Positions 42,980-52,412 are shown, numbered from the stretch's first letter. The stretch: 64,000 bases of DNA from Pseudomonas sp. A34-9 (GCF_029543085.1 NZ_CP119967.1:2630501-2694500), one strand, 5' to 3'. The notes: generated from the sequence alone by a model not told the origin. Translations and numbers: made by a program.

Positions 42980-43380
42980 AGGTCATCCTTCAGGCTGGTT
43001 GATCACACGGTGGGCCTGATAGTAGTGGGGCCTTTCGGGGTCTGCTTTGCTGAAACGATGCAGTGCGTGGTAAAAAATTGCGTCTGAACGCAGCGCGGTT
43101 AGCCGTTTGTCTTCTATATACAGCCGCTCGACTGAATTTCTTGCTATAAACGCACTCCGATTGCCCGTGTAACGCTGTGTCAGAGCAGTTTCCGGGCTTT
43201 GTCGGACAAATTCCCTGTATTTACAGTTGCTGAGGCCTCGATCGGGCCTTAGACTGCCGCCCCTCGTAAATTGAGTGCCGGGTGGCATTTGCAATAAACG
43301 ATGCCTTTTCGCCGACCGCACGCGGTTCGCCGAAACGCTCCCTAATTCGCCTTAATGCACGTTTTTTTATAGAGATATCA
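42980..43380. other. Intergenic region, 400 bp, no gene
   Basis: Divergent promoter region between rpiR and the dksA-like gene. It contains TTGCTATAAACG (a plausible -10 context near 43141) and the dyad CTGTATTTACAG at 43215-43226. No ORF with a credible ribosome site. Confidence 0.5.
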
Positions 43381-43785
43381 ATGACAAAGGACAAGTTGCT
43401 GGCCATGCCGGCAGATGACTACATGAATGCCGAGCAGCACGCTTTCTTCACTGAGCTGTTGCAGAACATGAAAGTCGAAACCCACGAGCGCATTGAGCAA
43501 AATCGTATCGCCATCGAAAGCCTGGACACCCCGGCTGACCCGGCAGACGCGGCTTCGGTTGAAGAAGAGCGCACTTGGCTGGTAAACGCGATCGATCGCG
43601 ACCAGCGCATGCTGCCGCAACTGGAACAAGCCCTTGAGCGCATCAAGGAAGACAGTTTTGGCTGGTGCGATGACAGCGGCGAGGCTATCGGCCTGAAGCG
43701 CCTGTTGATCAGCCCGACCACCAAGTACTGCATCGAAGCTCAAGAGCGTCACGAGCAGATCGACAAGCACCAGCGTCAGGCCTGA
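43381..43785 (+). CDS. dksA2: DksA2-like RNA polymerase secondary-channel protein lacking a full zinc site
   Basis: A 134-residue TraR/DksA protein. The coiled-coil arms hold the acidic tip region (SLDTPADPADAASVEEE). The zinc-finger region has C96-DDS and C117-IEA, so two of the four cysteines of canonical DksA (CxxC, CxxC) are Ser99 and Ala120. This is the pattern of P. aeruginosa DksA2, which works without zinc. No Zur-type dyad could be identified upstream, so zinc control is unproven. Confidence 0.78.
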   Translation: MTKDKLLAMPADDYMNAEQHAFFTELLQNMKVETHERIEQNRIAIESLDTPADPADAASVEEERTWLVNAIDRDQRMLPQLEQALERIKEDSFGWCDDSGEAIGLKRLLISPTTKYCIEAQERHEQIDKHQRQA

Positions 43786-43820
43786 TTCTGCGAGGTGACC
43801 CTTTCAATAGGGGCGCCTTG

Positions 43821-43877
43821 AAAAGATCGCAGCCTTCGGCAGCTCCTACACGGGCGTTGCTGGAGGCTGCGATCTTT
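43821..43877. repeat. Shortened REP pair, GTAGGAGCTGCCGAAGGCTG type
   Basis: AAAGATCGCAGCC and GGCTGCGATCTTT close a short hairpin 36 bases after the dksA2-like gene and may act as its terminator. Confidence 0.75.
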
Positions 43878-44013
43878 GTTTTTGCTCGTCTTCAATAAAC
43901 CCGAGCCGTTCCATTGACCTGCCACAGACCCCACGACTAACGGACCATGGATAATGGCGTTGTAGTGGCGTTTAATGCAGTCACAACAATGAGAACAAGC
44001 GTGGGGTGTTGAA

Positions 44014-45618
44014 ATGACGAGAGATGGATCTCTGGTTGGGGCGTTGCCTGCACCAGTGCTTTTGCCGAAAAACAGCTGGATCGCACCGACCCTGCAAAGC
44101 ATCGCCCTGATGCTGTTGCTGGCCGGCATGACACTGGGTGAGTGGTCGCTGTACATCGGCATGCCGCTGGCAGTGCTGATTATCTGGCTGCCGCGCCTGC
44201 GCTCCCGAGCCATCCCCGAATCTCAGCCTGCCGACCTTGGCAGCGCAATGTCCGAACTGACCCGCGACCTTTCCTACACCACCAGCCACAACGCGTTGTC
44301 GGCGGCCGGCGTGGCGTTTTCGGTCAAGGAACTGGCGAGCAAGCTCGAATCGCAACTCGATGCGGCGGCGCAGATTGTCAGCAACGCCGAGGTGATGATC
44401 GCCACCGAGCACGCGACGTCGCAACTCAGCCGCGAAGCCCTTGAGGCAGCGAGTCAGGCGCATCACAGCAGCGCAGCAGGGCGCACGGAACTGGTGGATT
44501 CGATCTCGCGCATGCATCAGCTCAGCCAGCGCGCCAATGCCAGCCGTGAATTGATCGAAGCCTTGAGTGTGCGTAGCGATGATATTCAGCGCGTGACGCT
44601 GGTGATTCAGTCGATTGCCAGTCAAACCAATCTGCTCGCATTGAACGCGGCGATCGAAGCGGCGCGAGCCGGTGAGCATGGTCGCGGTTTTGCGGTGGTG
44701 GCGGACGAAGTTCGCGGGTTGGCCGCGCGCACGGCGTCGGCAACCGGTGAAGTCGGTGAGATGGTCGCTGATATTCAGCAACGCACGGCGCAGGTGGTGG
44801 AGCAGATTCGCCAGCTGTCGAGTGATCTGCAGACCGGTGTCGAGCAGGTCGAGCACACCGGTCAGCATCTGGACAACATTGCACGATTGGCTGCCGGGGT
44901 GGAAAGTCAGGTCGGTGAAATCGCCCAGGGCGCGGAAACCAATCGCGAACAACTGGACAGTCTTTTCAAAGCCATTGAGCAAATGCGCAGCGATCTGGCG
45001 ATCAGCGATCAACAGACCCGCCGCCTCGCTGAAGCGGCAGTGCAAATGGAAGGGCAGGCGGAAACCATCAGCGAGCGCTTGGCTGAAGTCGGTCTGGATG
45101 ACTATCACCAGCGTATCTACGATCTGGCCCGCGAAGGCGCGAGCCAGATTACTGCGCGTTTCGAGGCGGATGTCGAGCAGGGCCGGATCAGCCTCGAAGA
45201 CCTGTTTGATCGCCAGTATCAGCCGATCCCGAATACACAACCGGCGAAATTTCAAACCCGTTTCGACCGCTACACCGATCAGGTGTTGCCGGCAATTCAG
45301 GAGCCGTTGTTGCCGCGTCACGAGGGGCTGGTGTTCGCCATTGCCTGCACGCAACAGGGGTATGTGCCGACGCATAATCAGCTGTTCAGTCAGCCGTTGA
45401 CGGGCGATGCGCAGGTCGACGCAGTGAACAATCGCACCAAACGCAAGTTTGCCGACCGCACCGGTATTCGCTGCGGTAGCCATCAGCAACCGGTGTTATT
45501 GCAGACCTACACCCGCGACACCGGTGAGCTGATGCATGACCTTTCGGTGCCGATCATGATCAAGGGCCGGCACTGGGGTGGATTGCGTCTGGGCTATAAG
45601 CCGGAAAGTCCGCGTTGA
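44014..45618 (+). CDS. Methyl-accepting chemotaxis protein with C-terminal domain
   Basis: A 534-residue receptor. Two TM helices lie close together (about 25-42 and 44-60) with almost no periplasmic loop. The signalling hairpin tip is [42 protein letters not shown] (about 196-237). After the coiled coil, a C-terminal domain of about 150 residues ([27 protein letters not shown] ... [18 protein letters not shown]) resembles a small sensory domain. So the input is probably cytoplasmic. The ligand is unknown. Confidence 0.82.
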   Translation: MTRDGSLVGALPAPVLLPKNSWIAPTLQSIALMLLLAGMTLGEWSLYIGMPLAVLIIWLPRLRSRAIPESQPADLGSAMSELTRDLSYTTSHNALSAAGVAFSVKELASKLESQLDAAAQIVSNAEVMIATEHATSQLSREALEAASQAHHSSAAGRTELVDSISRMHQLSQRANASRELIEALSVRSDDIQRVTLVIQSIASQTNLLALNAAIEAARAGEHGRGFAVVADEVRGLAARTASATGEVGEMVADIQQRTAQVVEQIRQLSSDLQTGVEQVEHTGQHLDNIARLAAGVESQVGEIAQGAETNREQLDSLFKAIEQMRSDLAISDQQTRRLAEAAVQMEGQAETISERLAEVGLDDYHQRIYDLAREGASQITARFEADVEQGRISLEDLFDRQYQPIPNTQPAKFQTRFDRYTDQVLPAIQEPLLPRHEGLVFAIACTQQGYVPTHNQLFSQPLTGDAQVDAVNNRTKRKFADRTGIRCGSHQQPVLLQTYTRDTGELMHDLSVPIMIKGRHWGGLRLGYKPESPR

Positions 45619-45731
45619 GCGATTGTTACTTCTGATGCAATGAATCTGTGCACGGAGCTTGCTGTTTCCGCTCGGAAGAAATCATTAATCTGACCGCTTA
45701 GTTAGGGTGCTAATGATTTCGGGAGGGCTGC

Positions 45732-45935
45732 ATGCAGTGCAGAGTTGATGTCGCCGTGATGATCGGCAGTGGCGTGCCTGCGGGTTTACGCGCAATGGGG
45801 CGCAGCGTCTGCTGGGTGGTGTTGCTCAATGGCGAGCGTCGCGGTACCGCGTTTGCCAGTCGCGACGAGGCCGAGGAGTGCAAGGCCGCGTGGCTCGCGC
45901 AGTTGCACGCCGAGCCGAGTGACAGCCTGCACTGA
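45732..45935 (+). CDS. Small hypothetical protein, 67 aa
   Basis: MQCRVDVAVMIGSGVPAGLR.. with TAFASRDEAEECKAAWLAQLH at the C-terminus; good GGGAGGG ribosome site. Compact alpha/beta composition, no signal peptide. Seen as a plausible real gene but not recognised. Confidence 0.55.
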   Translation: MQCRVDVAVMIGSGVPAGLRAMGRSVCWVVLLNGERRGTAFASRDEAEECKAAWLAQLHAEPSDSLH

Positions 45936-45941
45936 TCAGAA

Positions 45942-46178
45942 TTACTTGCCGTCGTGCAGGCGTACGTTCAGTTCATCGAAAACTATTGCCCTGTCGTCGT
46001 CTTTGCCGATCCACTCTTCGAGCGTTTGCTTTTGAGATTCCGACCAGAAGGGGGCGTCGACCAGTTTGGTTTCGGCGTCCAGTGGATGGGTTTCGATGAA
46101 GTCGTCGATGTCTGCGCTTTCGGAAGGCAGGTTCAACTGATCGAAGAGGGTTTTCAAGTTGTAGCCTTCGAGATCCAT
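45942..46178 (-). CDS. DUF2789-like small protein
   Basis: A 78-residue acidic protein with LFDQLNLPSESADIDDFIETH and DAPFWSESQKQTLEEWI, the core of DUF2789. Of two adjacent ATGs (46181 and 46178), the second is better spaced from the AAAGGAG site. Function unknown. Its stop faces the small gene ending at 45935. Confidence 0.7.
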   Translation of the reverse strand: MDLEGYNLKTLFDQLNLPSESADIDDFIETHPLDAETKLVDAPFWSESQKQTLEEWIGKDDDRAIVFDELNVRLHDGK

Positions 46179-46228
46179 CATGTACTCCTTTCTGATTTGC
46201 GCCGGTAGGGTGCCGTCAATCGTTCTCT

Positions 46229-46480
46229 TTATCTGAGGCAGTCGCTGGCCAGGAGTTCGATTTGCATTTCAAGTGAGCGAGCAAGCGCACATGCTTCGTT
46301 GTGATCTTCGCGGAAACCTCTTACACGGCCGGTCAATGTTTCCTTTATATGGAAGAAGGCATTGCCGGCGGGTACGACCTGGAAACGCGGGTAATGGTCG
46401 TTGATAACGGTGGCACGCAGTATCAGCGGCAATTCGTTCCGGGCGTCAGGGGTCATGGCAAAGTGAGTCAGGGTGCACAT
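46229..46480 (-). CDS. Small hypothetical protein, 83 aa
   Basis: MCTLTHFAMTPDARNELPLI.. with a middle YPRFQVVPAGNAFFHIKETLTGRVRGFRE that looks like a beta sheet and a helical tail. AAAAGGA ribosome site seven or eight bases before the ATG. No family recognised. Possibly co-transcribed with the DUF2789-like gene downstream. Confidence 0.55.
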   Translation of the reverse strand: MCTLTHFAMTPDARNELPLILRATVINDHYPRFQVVPAGNAFFHIKETLTGRVRGFREDHNEACALARSLEMQIELLASDCLR

Positions 46481-46879
46481 ATGAAGTCCTTTTCATCAGT
46501 TGGCCGATATTTACAGACCGTTGCGGGTAGTCGGAATGAGCATCGCTGCTCTAGAATCGCCAGTACCCGTTGGCGACAGGGCTTATCTAAAGCAATTTTT
46601 CGCCAGCGATATGTCGGAAAAGTGCTTTTTTTCGTGAGAATTTTCCCTAAAGTCAGTAGTCAGACTGCTCTTGCCAACGGTGAGGATTTTTCCTTCAAGC
46701 TTTGGCGACATCGGGATGAGTTTCGCGTGTGACAATCCAGTAGTCTTACCAGCCTCGTGTTGAATGAGCACTCTGCTCGATTCGGGCTCTATTGATTGAT
46801 TTGGCAGTGACATCGGCCTGGCCGTTTTTTGCCGTGCGCGTTTTCCGTGTGCGGTTTTTTCAGATGTGGGGATGATTCT
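46481..46879. other. Intergenic region, 400 bp, no gene
   Basis: AT-rich pockets (GTGCTTTTTTTCGTGAGAAT) suggest promoter DNA for the gene starting at 46880. Frames here are shadows without ribosome sites. Confidence 0.45.
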
Positions 46880-47350
46880 TTGGCAGTCAGTAATCTCGAT
46901 ATGCATGCGTTGTTCGTGTTGGGTGATTTGCGTGCAAAGCTGGTCAAGTTGTTCCAGTCGCGTTTTGTTTACATCACTGAGCAGAACGCCGAAGGCATTT
47001 ACGTGGCCGAGATCGACACCGAAAGCGCCTTGGTGGTTGATGACAAGCCGGGGCTGAAACTCAAGGTCGGCGATCATTTCAGTGCATCGGTCTTGCCCAG
47101 CCGCGAGGGCGGCAAGATGGATATCCGCTTTCGTGAAATCAAACTCACGGTCTATGGACTGGGCGATTACGCATTCGTCGAGACCGCTGACGGGCACGCG
47201 ATCCTGTTCAAGGAAGGCCATAGCGTAGTGACCGTGTTTGCCGCTCATCAGCAATTGCAGGAAGGCCTGACCAAAACGCTGAAAGCCGTGACCGCCAAAG
47301 CCGCCAAGTGGCGCAAGGGTGAACTGGTGACGTTCAAGGCCAGCGAGTGA
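46880..47350 (+). CDS. Conserved hypothetical protein, 156 aa, probable TTG start
   Basis: The family-like N-terminus LAVSNLDMHALFVLGDLRAK starts at a TTG preceded by GTGGGGAT; the next ATG (46901) would drop seven residues. Beta-strand-rich (VYITEQNAEGIYVAEID; KVGDHFSASVLPSREGGKMD; YAFVETADGHAILFK) with a basic C-terminal helix (TKTLKAVTAKAAKWRKG). No signal peptide. Translationally coupled to the next small gene by GTGA overlap. Confidence 0.65.
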   Translation: MAVSNLDMHALFVLGDLRAKLVKLFQSRFVYITEQNAEGIYVAEIDTESALVVDDKPGLKLKVGDHFSASVLPSREGGKMDIRFREIKLTVYGLGDYAFVETADGHAILFKEGHSVVTVFAAHQQLQEGLTKTLKAVTAKAAKWRKGELVTFKASE

Positions 47351-47544
47351 ACCGCGCGGATTTCCATTCGCAAAACCTCGACACTGCACGCGAGGAGGCC
47401 CGGCGTTTGTTCACCGCCAAGGCCGAACTGCAAGGCGCCTGGTTGAATTGGGTGGCGGCGCAGATCTATCAGTTGCGTCCCGCGGAGTACGCCAGCATGG
47501 TCAGACGTGAGCTGCAAAGCTTGCAGGAAAAGTCTGATTCATGA
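47347..47544 (+). CDS. Small hypothetical protein, 65 aa, GTG start
   Basis: Begins with GTG inside the stop of the upstream gene (GTGA), implying coupling. The sequence DTAREEARRLFTAKAELQGAW... is one or two amphipathic helices. Not recognised; the pairing with the 46880 gene suggests a partner protein. Confidence 0.6.
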   Translation: MNRADFHSQNLDTAREEARRLFTAKAELQGAWLNWVAAQIYQLRPAEYASMVRRELQSLQEKSDS

Positions 47545-47671
47545 CCTCGTCCGGGGTTCGGCCCGGAAAAAGCAGGAACCTCGGCTACAGTCAGTTGACT
47601 GAGTATTCAGAGGCTTGCGGTCTTCTGTCAGGCCATCCTGCCATTGCTGTGAACAGCACGAGGTGCAATGC

Positions 47672-48688
47672 ATGAACGGATTTCGACGGTTATTGGCCGC
47701 CAGCGTGGCCACGTTCGGTTTGCTGACATCAGCGCAATCGGTGATGGCCGCCCAGGCGCCGATCCATTTTGCCGACCTGAACTGGGAAAGCGGCAGCCTG
47801 ATTACCGATGTTCTGCGGATCATCGTCGAGAAGGGCTATGGTTTGCCGACCGACACTTTGCCTGGCACCACCATCACGCTGGAAACCGCACTGGCCAACA
47901 ATGATATTCAAGTCATTGGCGAAGAATGGGCCGGGCGCAGTCCGGTGTGGGTCAAGGCCGAGGCCGAAGGCAAAGTCGTCAGCCTGGGCGATACGGTCAA
48001 GGGCGCTACCGAGGGTTGGTGGGTGCCGGAGTACGTGATCAAGGGCGACCCGGCCAAGGGCATCAAGCCGTTGGCGCCGGATTTGCGCAGTGTCAGCGAT
48101 CTGAAGAAATACAAAGACGTGTTCAAGGACCCGGAAACACCGAGCAAGGGGCGATTCCTCAACAGCCCGATCGGCTGGACCTCGGAAGTGGTCAACAAGC
48201 AGAAGCTGACGGCTTACGGTCTCCAGGATGACTACACCAATTTCCGCAGTGGCTCAGGCGCGGCGCTGGATGCCGAGATCAGTTCTTCGATTCGTCGCGG
48301 CAAACCGGTGCTGTTCTACTACTGGTCACCGACGCCGCTGCTGGGCAAGTTCAAACTGGTGCAGCTGGAAGAGCCGCCGTTTGATGCCGAGGCGTGGAAG
48401 ACGCTGACCGACGCCGATAATCCCAACCCGAAACCGACCCGATCGTTGGCCTCGAAGCTGTCGATTGGCGTGTCTACGCCGTTCCAGAAGCAGTATCCGC
48501 AGATTGCCGAGTTCTTCAGCAAAGTGGATTTTCCGATCGAGCCGTTGAACAAGGCGTTGGCGGAAATGAGCGAGAAGCACACGGCGCCACGGGATGCAGC
48601 GGTGACCTTCATGAAGGCCCACCCGGACGTGTGGCAGGCCTGGTTGCCGAAGGATGTGGCGGAGAAGGTTTCGGCTGATCTTAAATAG
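47672..48688 (+). CDS. ABC-transporter substrate-binding protein, glycine-betaine/choline type (OpuAC)
   Basis: A 338-residue periplasmic protein with signal peptide (about 1-26, cut after VMAA). OpuAC-domain features: FADLNWESGSLITDVLRIIVEKGYG, WAGRSPVWVKAEAEGK, and tryptophan-rich stretches (GWWVPEY, YYWSPTPLL) that form the cation-pi cage for quaternary amines. No permease or ATPase gene lies next to it, so it must feed a transporter encoded elsewhere. Confidence 0.82.
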   Translation: MNGFRRLLAASVATFGLLTSAQSVMAAQAPIHFADLNWESGSLITDVLRIIVEKGYGLPTDTLPGTTITLETALANNDIQVIGEEWAGRSPVWVKAEAEGKVVSLGDTVKGATEGWWVPEYVIKGDPAKGIKPLAPDLRSVSDLKKYKDVFKDPETPSKGRFLNSPIGWTSEVVNKQKLTAYGLQDDYTNFRSGSGAALDAEISSSIRRGKPVLFYYWSPTPLLGKFKLVQLEEPPFDAEAWKTLTDADNPNPKPTRSLASKLSIGVSTPFQKQYPQIAEFFSKVDFPIEPLNKALAEMSEKHTAPRDAAVTFMKAHPDVWQAWLPKDVAEKVSADLK

Positions 48689-48707
48689 AGGCTGTAGCGA
48701 CGGGCCT

Positions 48708-48781
48708 CTTCGCGAGCAAGCTCGCTCCCACAACGGATATGTGTCGTCCACACAATGTGGGAGCGAGCTTGCTCGCGAAGG
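48708..48781. repeat. Inverted REP pair, TGTGGGAGCGAGC type
   Basis: CTTCGCGAGCAAGCTCGCTC and its inverse around ATATGTGTCGTCCACACA. It sits between the convergent OpuAC-type gene and TonB receptor gene. Confidence 0.9.
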
Positions 48782-48783
48782 TC

Positions 48784-50919
48784 TTAAAATTTCGTCATCA
48801 CCGCAAATTCAAAGGTCCGCGGTGTTCCGAGGTAATACGCCGGCGAAACATGCGCGAATTCGGCACACACCTCATTGGTCAGGTTGCGCACGCGCCCGGT
48901 CACGGTGGTGTGCGAATCCACCTTGTAGCTGAGGAAGCTGCCAAACAAGGTGTACGACGGCACGGTCATGGTGTTCGCCGTGTCGGCATACACCGACGCG
49001 ACATACCGCGCATCAACCCCACCTCGCCATTGCGGCGAAAAATCATAGGTCAGCCACAGATTGCCGACCCGATCCGGCACGTTGGTCGGCGTGTTGCCCT
49101 TGCGCGATACCACCACCCCGGCGGCATTCTTTTCGGTGAAATCATCGTACTGCGCATCGACCCAGGCGAAGTTACCTTCGGCCAATAACTTGTCGGTGAT
49201 CCGTAACGAGCTGGCGATCTCTACTCCTTTCGAGGTCTGCTGACCGACCGCAATGCTGGTGGTCGGGTCCAGCGGATCGGTCACGGCAAAGTCCTTTCGC
49301 TCAATGGTGTAGGCGGCAATCGTCGCAGAACCACGCCCGTTCAGATAATCAAATTTGCTGCCAATCTCCCACTGTTTACCGGTCGAAACGTCGAAGTCCT
49401 GCGTACCGTTCGGCTGCTCGGCGGCGGTGCTGTATTGCACGTAGACGTTGGCCGATGGAATGAATTGGTACGTCAGGCCGGCGCGGCCGGTGACCGGCTC
49501 CCAACGACGCTTGAGGTGCTTGGGGTTAGCGGCAGTTACAGTGCGATGGTTGGTCACGTCGAGGTCAATGTCGTCATAACGCAGACCGGTAAGCAGCGAG
49601 AGCTTGTCGGTCAACGCCAGCCGGTTTTCCGCGAACAGCGCCTTGGTGGTGACCTCGTTGGTCTTGTCGCTGATCAGCTTGGGGTTGGTGCCCGGGATAT
49701 CGTAGAAGCGCCCCGGGCGGTAGTTGTTCGGGTCCACTGTGCTGGCACCTTTGACGTTCAGGGGCGAATTGGTGGTCTGGTTGACCTTGTATTCGAAGCC
49801 CCCCGACCACGTCGTGTCGAGACCGAAAAGCGTGTTGTCATGGCGCAGCTCGAACTGGTTGCCGTTCTGCTCGCCCTGGTGGCGTACCTGATACGCGGTG
49901 GAACGGTTCACGGCCGTGTTGTCAGCGTTGTACTGGTAGGTTTCGAGGTTGCGGTAATCGCGCTGGCTGTCGAGGTGATACAGCGTGTTGCGCAGGGTAG
50001 TGCTGTCGTTGATCCGGTAGTCGATGATCGAGCGCACCCATATTGTCCGCTGCTCGTACCGACCGTCCTCGACGTTGTAGTTGTTGAAGCGATTGTGTTT
50101 GTCGATCTTCAATTCGCCGGCCTTGGGATTGAGTACGGGCGTGCCCCAGTAAGGACTGTCTTCGTGTTCGTCCTGATATTCCAGCGCCAACGTGTGCGAC
50201 AGGTTCGGAGTGAGATCGCTGAGCAGCGAGAACGCCGCGCTCCAGGCATCGCGCTCCTGGCGGTCGATGTAGCCGTTGCTGGTGTTGTGGCTGACGTCGA
50301 GTCGCGCGTAATGCTGGACGTCGGCGCTTGGGTCGGTCAGGGCATGGTTGAGGCCGAACGCGGTTTCGGTCGTGTCGTAGGTGCCGTAGCTGATTCGACC
50401 TTCAACTGCCTGTTCATCGCGGGAGGCCAGTTTGGTCACGTAGTTCAGCGAGCCGCCGACGGAGCCCGCGCCATTGATCAGCGACGACGGGCCACCGACC
50501 AGTTCCACACGGTCGTAAATCCACGAATCGACTGGCCGCGCGAGGCCGCCGGACACGTTGATGCCGTTGAACATCTGAGTGATCTGGCTGCTGGTAAAGC
50601 CGCGATAGGAAACGAATCCGCCAAACCCCGGCGGTGCGCTGGCGTTGACCCCGGGCAGGGTGTTGGCGGCGTCCTGGAAGTTTTGCGCGCCGTGGCGCTC
50701 GATGTCGTTGCGATTGGCGATGGCCACCGAGGCGGGTGTGTCGCGCACGCTTAATCCGAGGCGCGAGGCCATGCCGCTGGATTGGTCGAGGCTCAGGCCC
50801 GGTTCCGCGCCGGATTCGCCATCGATGGTGATCGGCGCCAGATCCACGGTGGATTGCGCCCAGACGTTGACGGACAGGCAGCCGCACAGGCTCGCCAGCA
50901 AAGTGAGTTGTTTCATCAT
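48784..50919 (-). CDS. TonB-dependent receptor, possible copper receptor
   Basis: A 711-residue outer-membrane receptor: signal peptide (about 1-21, cut near VWAQ), plug with VRDTPASVAIANRNDIERHGA and ELVGGPSSLINGAGSVGGSLNYVTK, and barrel ending VMTKF. No STN domain. The upstream DUF2946 gene on the same strand resembles arrangements next to copper receptors such as OprC, but the receptor itself lacks an obvious copper motif, so siderophore uptake remains possible. MMKQ gives two start choices three bases apart. Confidence 0.78.
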   Translation of the reverse strand: MMKQLTLLASLCGCLSVNVWAQSTVDLAPITIDGESGAEPGLSLDQSSGMASRLGLSVRDTPASVAIANRNDIERHGAQNFQDAANTLPGVNASAPPGFGGFVSYRGFTSSQITQMFNGINVSGGLARPVDSWIYDRVELVGGPSSLINGAGSVGGSLNYVTKLASRDEQAVEGRISYGTYDTTETAFGLNHALTDPSADVQHYARLDVSHNTSNGYIDRQERDAWSAAFSLLSDLTPNLSHTLALEYQDEHEDSPYWGTPVLNPKAGELKIDKHNRFNNYNVEDGRYEQRTIWVRSIIDYRINDSTTLRNTLYHLDSQRDYRNLETYQYNADNTAVNRSTAYQVRHQGEQNGNQFELRHDNTLFGLDTTWSGGFEYKVNQTTNSPLNVKGASTVDPNNYRPGRFYDIPGTNPKLISDKTNEVTTKALFAENRLALTDKLSLLTGLRYDDIDLDVTNHRTVTAANPKHLKRRWEPVTGRAGLTYQFIPSANVYVQYSTAAEQPNGTQDFDVSTGKQWEIGSKFDYLNGRGSATIAAYTIERKDFAVTDPLDPTTSIAVGQQTSKGVEIASSLRITDKLLAEGNFAWVDAQYDDFTEKNAAGVVVSRKGNTPTNVPDRVGNLWLTYDFSPQWRGGVDARYVASVYADTANTMTVPSYTLFGSFLSYKVDSHTTVTGRVRNLTNEVCAEFAHVSPAYYLGTPRTFEFAVMTKF

Positions 50920-51008
50920 TGAATCCTGAATGCTTGTCTAGGAGTCAGCGCACAGGCGAACGCCGCGCGTTGGCGCAGTGGGCTGACAAATCAAAAAGGC
51001 TGAGACAC

Positions 51009-51398
51009 TCAGGCGAGCGGTGGGGCGCGAGGATTGGCCGAAGGCCATGTGAAGCGGGCAGGGAGGTCGGCGCTGACGATGGGCGCCACTGGCGGGCTGT
51101 GTTGTTCCGGCAGGATCGCCAGGGTCAGGCTCGAGTTGAACGCCGGGCCCATGCCGCCGCCGACCGAGCACAGCGGGCAACCGAAGGCCTTGGACAGGGT
51201 TGGCAATTGTTCTTCGGTGGGATTGCTGGCGAGCGGTGCCTGGGTGGCCGGGTCGACCGTACAGAACTGGCCGCCGATACCGTTGAGCTGCATGCCGACC
51301 ATTTGTCCGTGACCGATGCTGCAGGCGAACACGTTGAACAGGACGCAGCAATAGAGCATCCAGGCCAGCAGTGAGCGATCGGAACGGGAGAATTTCAT
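51009..51398 (-). CDS. DUF2946-family protein
   Basis: A 129-residue protein with an N-terminal hydrophobic helix (SLLAWMLYCCVLFNVFACSIGH) and a mature part with FGCPLCSVGGG. DUF2946 proteins are small, Cys/His-containing and often near copper genes. It lies 90 bases upstream of the TonB receptor, same strand. Copper link is inferred from context only. Confidence 0.7.
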   Translation of the reverse strand: MKFSRSDRSLLAWMLYCCVLFNVFACSIGHGQMVGMQLNGIGGQFCTVDPATQAPLASNPTEEQLPTLSKAFGCPLCSVGGGMGPAFNSSLTLAILPEQHSPPVAPIVSADLPARFTWPSANPRAPPLA

Positions 51399-51492
51399 GG
51401 AGCGGCACTTTACCGTACCGCTGATCGGTCGTGCACTTGAAAAAAATGCGACTAGGATGATTTGTTCAAATCCCTTTCCAAGGATTTCAACC

Positions 51493-51933
51493 ATGACCTT
51501 TGTGTTGGCTCAATGGCTGGTGACGGTATTTGCCCTGATCAGCCTGATGCATGTGTATTGGGCGCTGGGTGGGCAGTGGGCGGCGGCCGTCGTGGTGCCG
51601 CAGGTGCCGGTGCGCGGATTTGTCGCAACGGTGCGCCCGGCATTCAAACCGTCGGGCTGGCTCACGTTGGTGGTGGCAGCCGCGTTGCTGGTGATCGCTG
51701 TGTTGGTGTGTATGCGGGTTGGCTGGGGAATGCCGGCGGTGACCCATAAGGCGTTGCAATGGGTGATCAGCGCAATTGCGCTGTTGATGTTTGCCCGGGC
51801 GATTGGTGATTCGCATCTGGTCGGGTTTTTCAAGGACGTGAAGGACTCGCGGTTTGCGCGACTGGACACCTGGGTGTATTCGCCGTTGTGTCTGGCGTTG
51901 GGAGCGGGGTTGTTGGCGGTGGCCTGGGTTTGA
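51493..51933 (+). CDS. DUF3995-family membrane protein
   Basis: A 146-residue four-TM protein: MTFVLAQWLVTVFALISLMHVYWALGG, then WLTLVVAAALLVIAVLVCMRV, WVISAIALLMFARAIGD, and LCLALGAGLLAVAWV. The GD..LVGFFKDVKDSRFARLDTWVYSP loop matches DUF3995. Function unknown. It diverges from the DUF2946 gene. Confidence 0.78.
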   Translation: MTFVLAQWLVTVFALISLMHVYWALGGQWAAAVVVPQVPVRGFVATVRPAFKPSGWLTLVVAAALLVIAVLVCMRVGWGMPAVTHKALQWVISAIALLMFARAIGDSHLVGFFKDVKDSRFARLDTWVYSPLCLALGAGLLAVAWV

Positions 51934-51956
51934 GATTTGAGGTGATCTGGAGATTG

Positions 51957-52024
51957 CTATCGCGAGCAGGCTCACTCCTACATTTGGAATGCGTTTCTCT
52001 GTAGGAGTGAGCCTGCTCGCGATA
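51957..52024. repeat. Inverted REP pair, TGTAGGAGTGAGC type
   Basis: TATCGCGAGCAGGCTCACTC and its inverse: a GTAGGAGTGAGC variant of the usual unit, between the convergent DUF3995 and mrpG genes. Confidence 0.85.
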
Positions 52025-52049
52025 ACGTCATTGCAGACAATACAAAACT

Positions 52050-52412
52050 TCAGCTACCACTCTCGGTTCGGCGGCTGCTGACCTCTGCCGGCACATCATC
52101 CCCGGCCATGCGCTTGCGGAACAACGCCGCCCGAGCCAGTAGCAAGGTGGTCACCGGCACGGTGATCGCGAGCAGAATCGGAATCAGCCAGGCATGCACC
52201 ACCGGCCCGGACTTCAGCGCCGAAAAGCAGATGATCGACGCCAATGCCACACACCATGCACCCAGGGTCGAAGCCAGTGCCGGCGGGTGCATGCGCTGGA
52301 AGTAATCCTTCATGCGCAATAAGCCGATCGCACCGATCAACGCGAACAGACCGCTGAGTACCAGCAGGATCGCCACCGGAATCTCGACCCACAGAGACAA
52401 TTCAGCATTCAT
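52050..52412 (-). CDS. phaG: Mrp/Pha cation/proton antiporter subunit G
   Basis: A 120-residue, three-TM subunit. IPVAILLVLSGLFALIGAIGLLRMKDYFQRMHPPA is the MnhG/MrpG hallmark. Last gene of the operon; its start overlaps the F-subunit stop by 4 bases. Part of the multisubunit antiporter exchanging K+ or Na+ for H+. Confidence 0.88.
   Translation of the reverse strand: MNAELSLWVEIPVAILLVLSGLFALIGAIGLLRMKDYFQRMHPPALASTLGAWCVALASIICFSALKSGPVVHAWLIPILLAITVPVTTLLLARAALFRKRMAGDDVPAEVSSRRTESGS

Noticed and set aside
43215..43226. CTGTATTTACAG dyad as a LexA box
   Set aside because: The half-sites are separated by only four bases between CTGT and ACAG; LexA needs eight.
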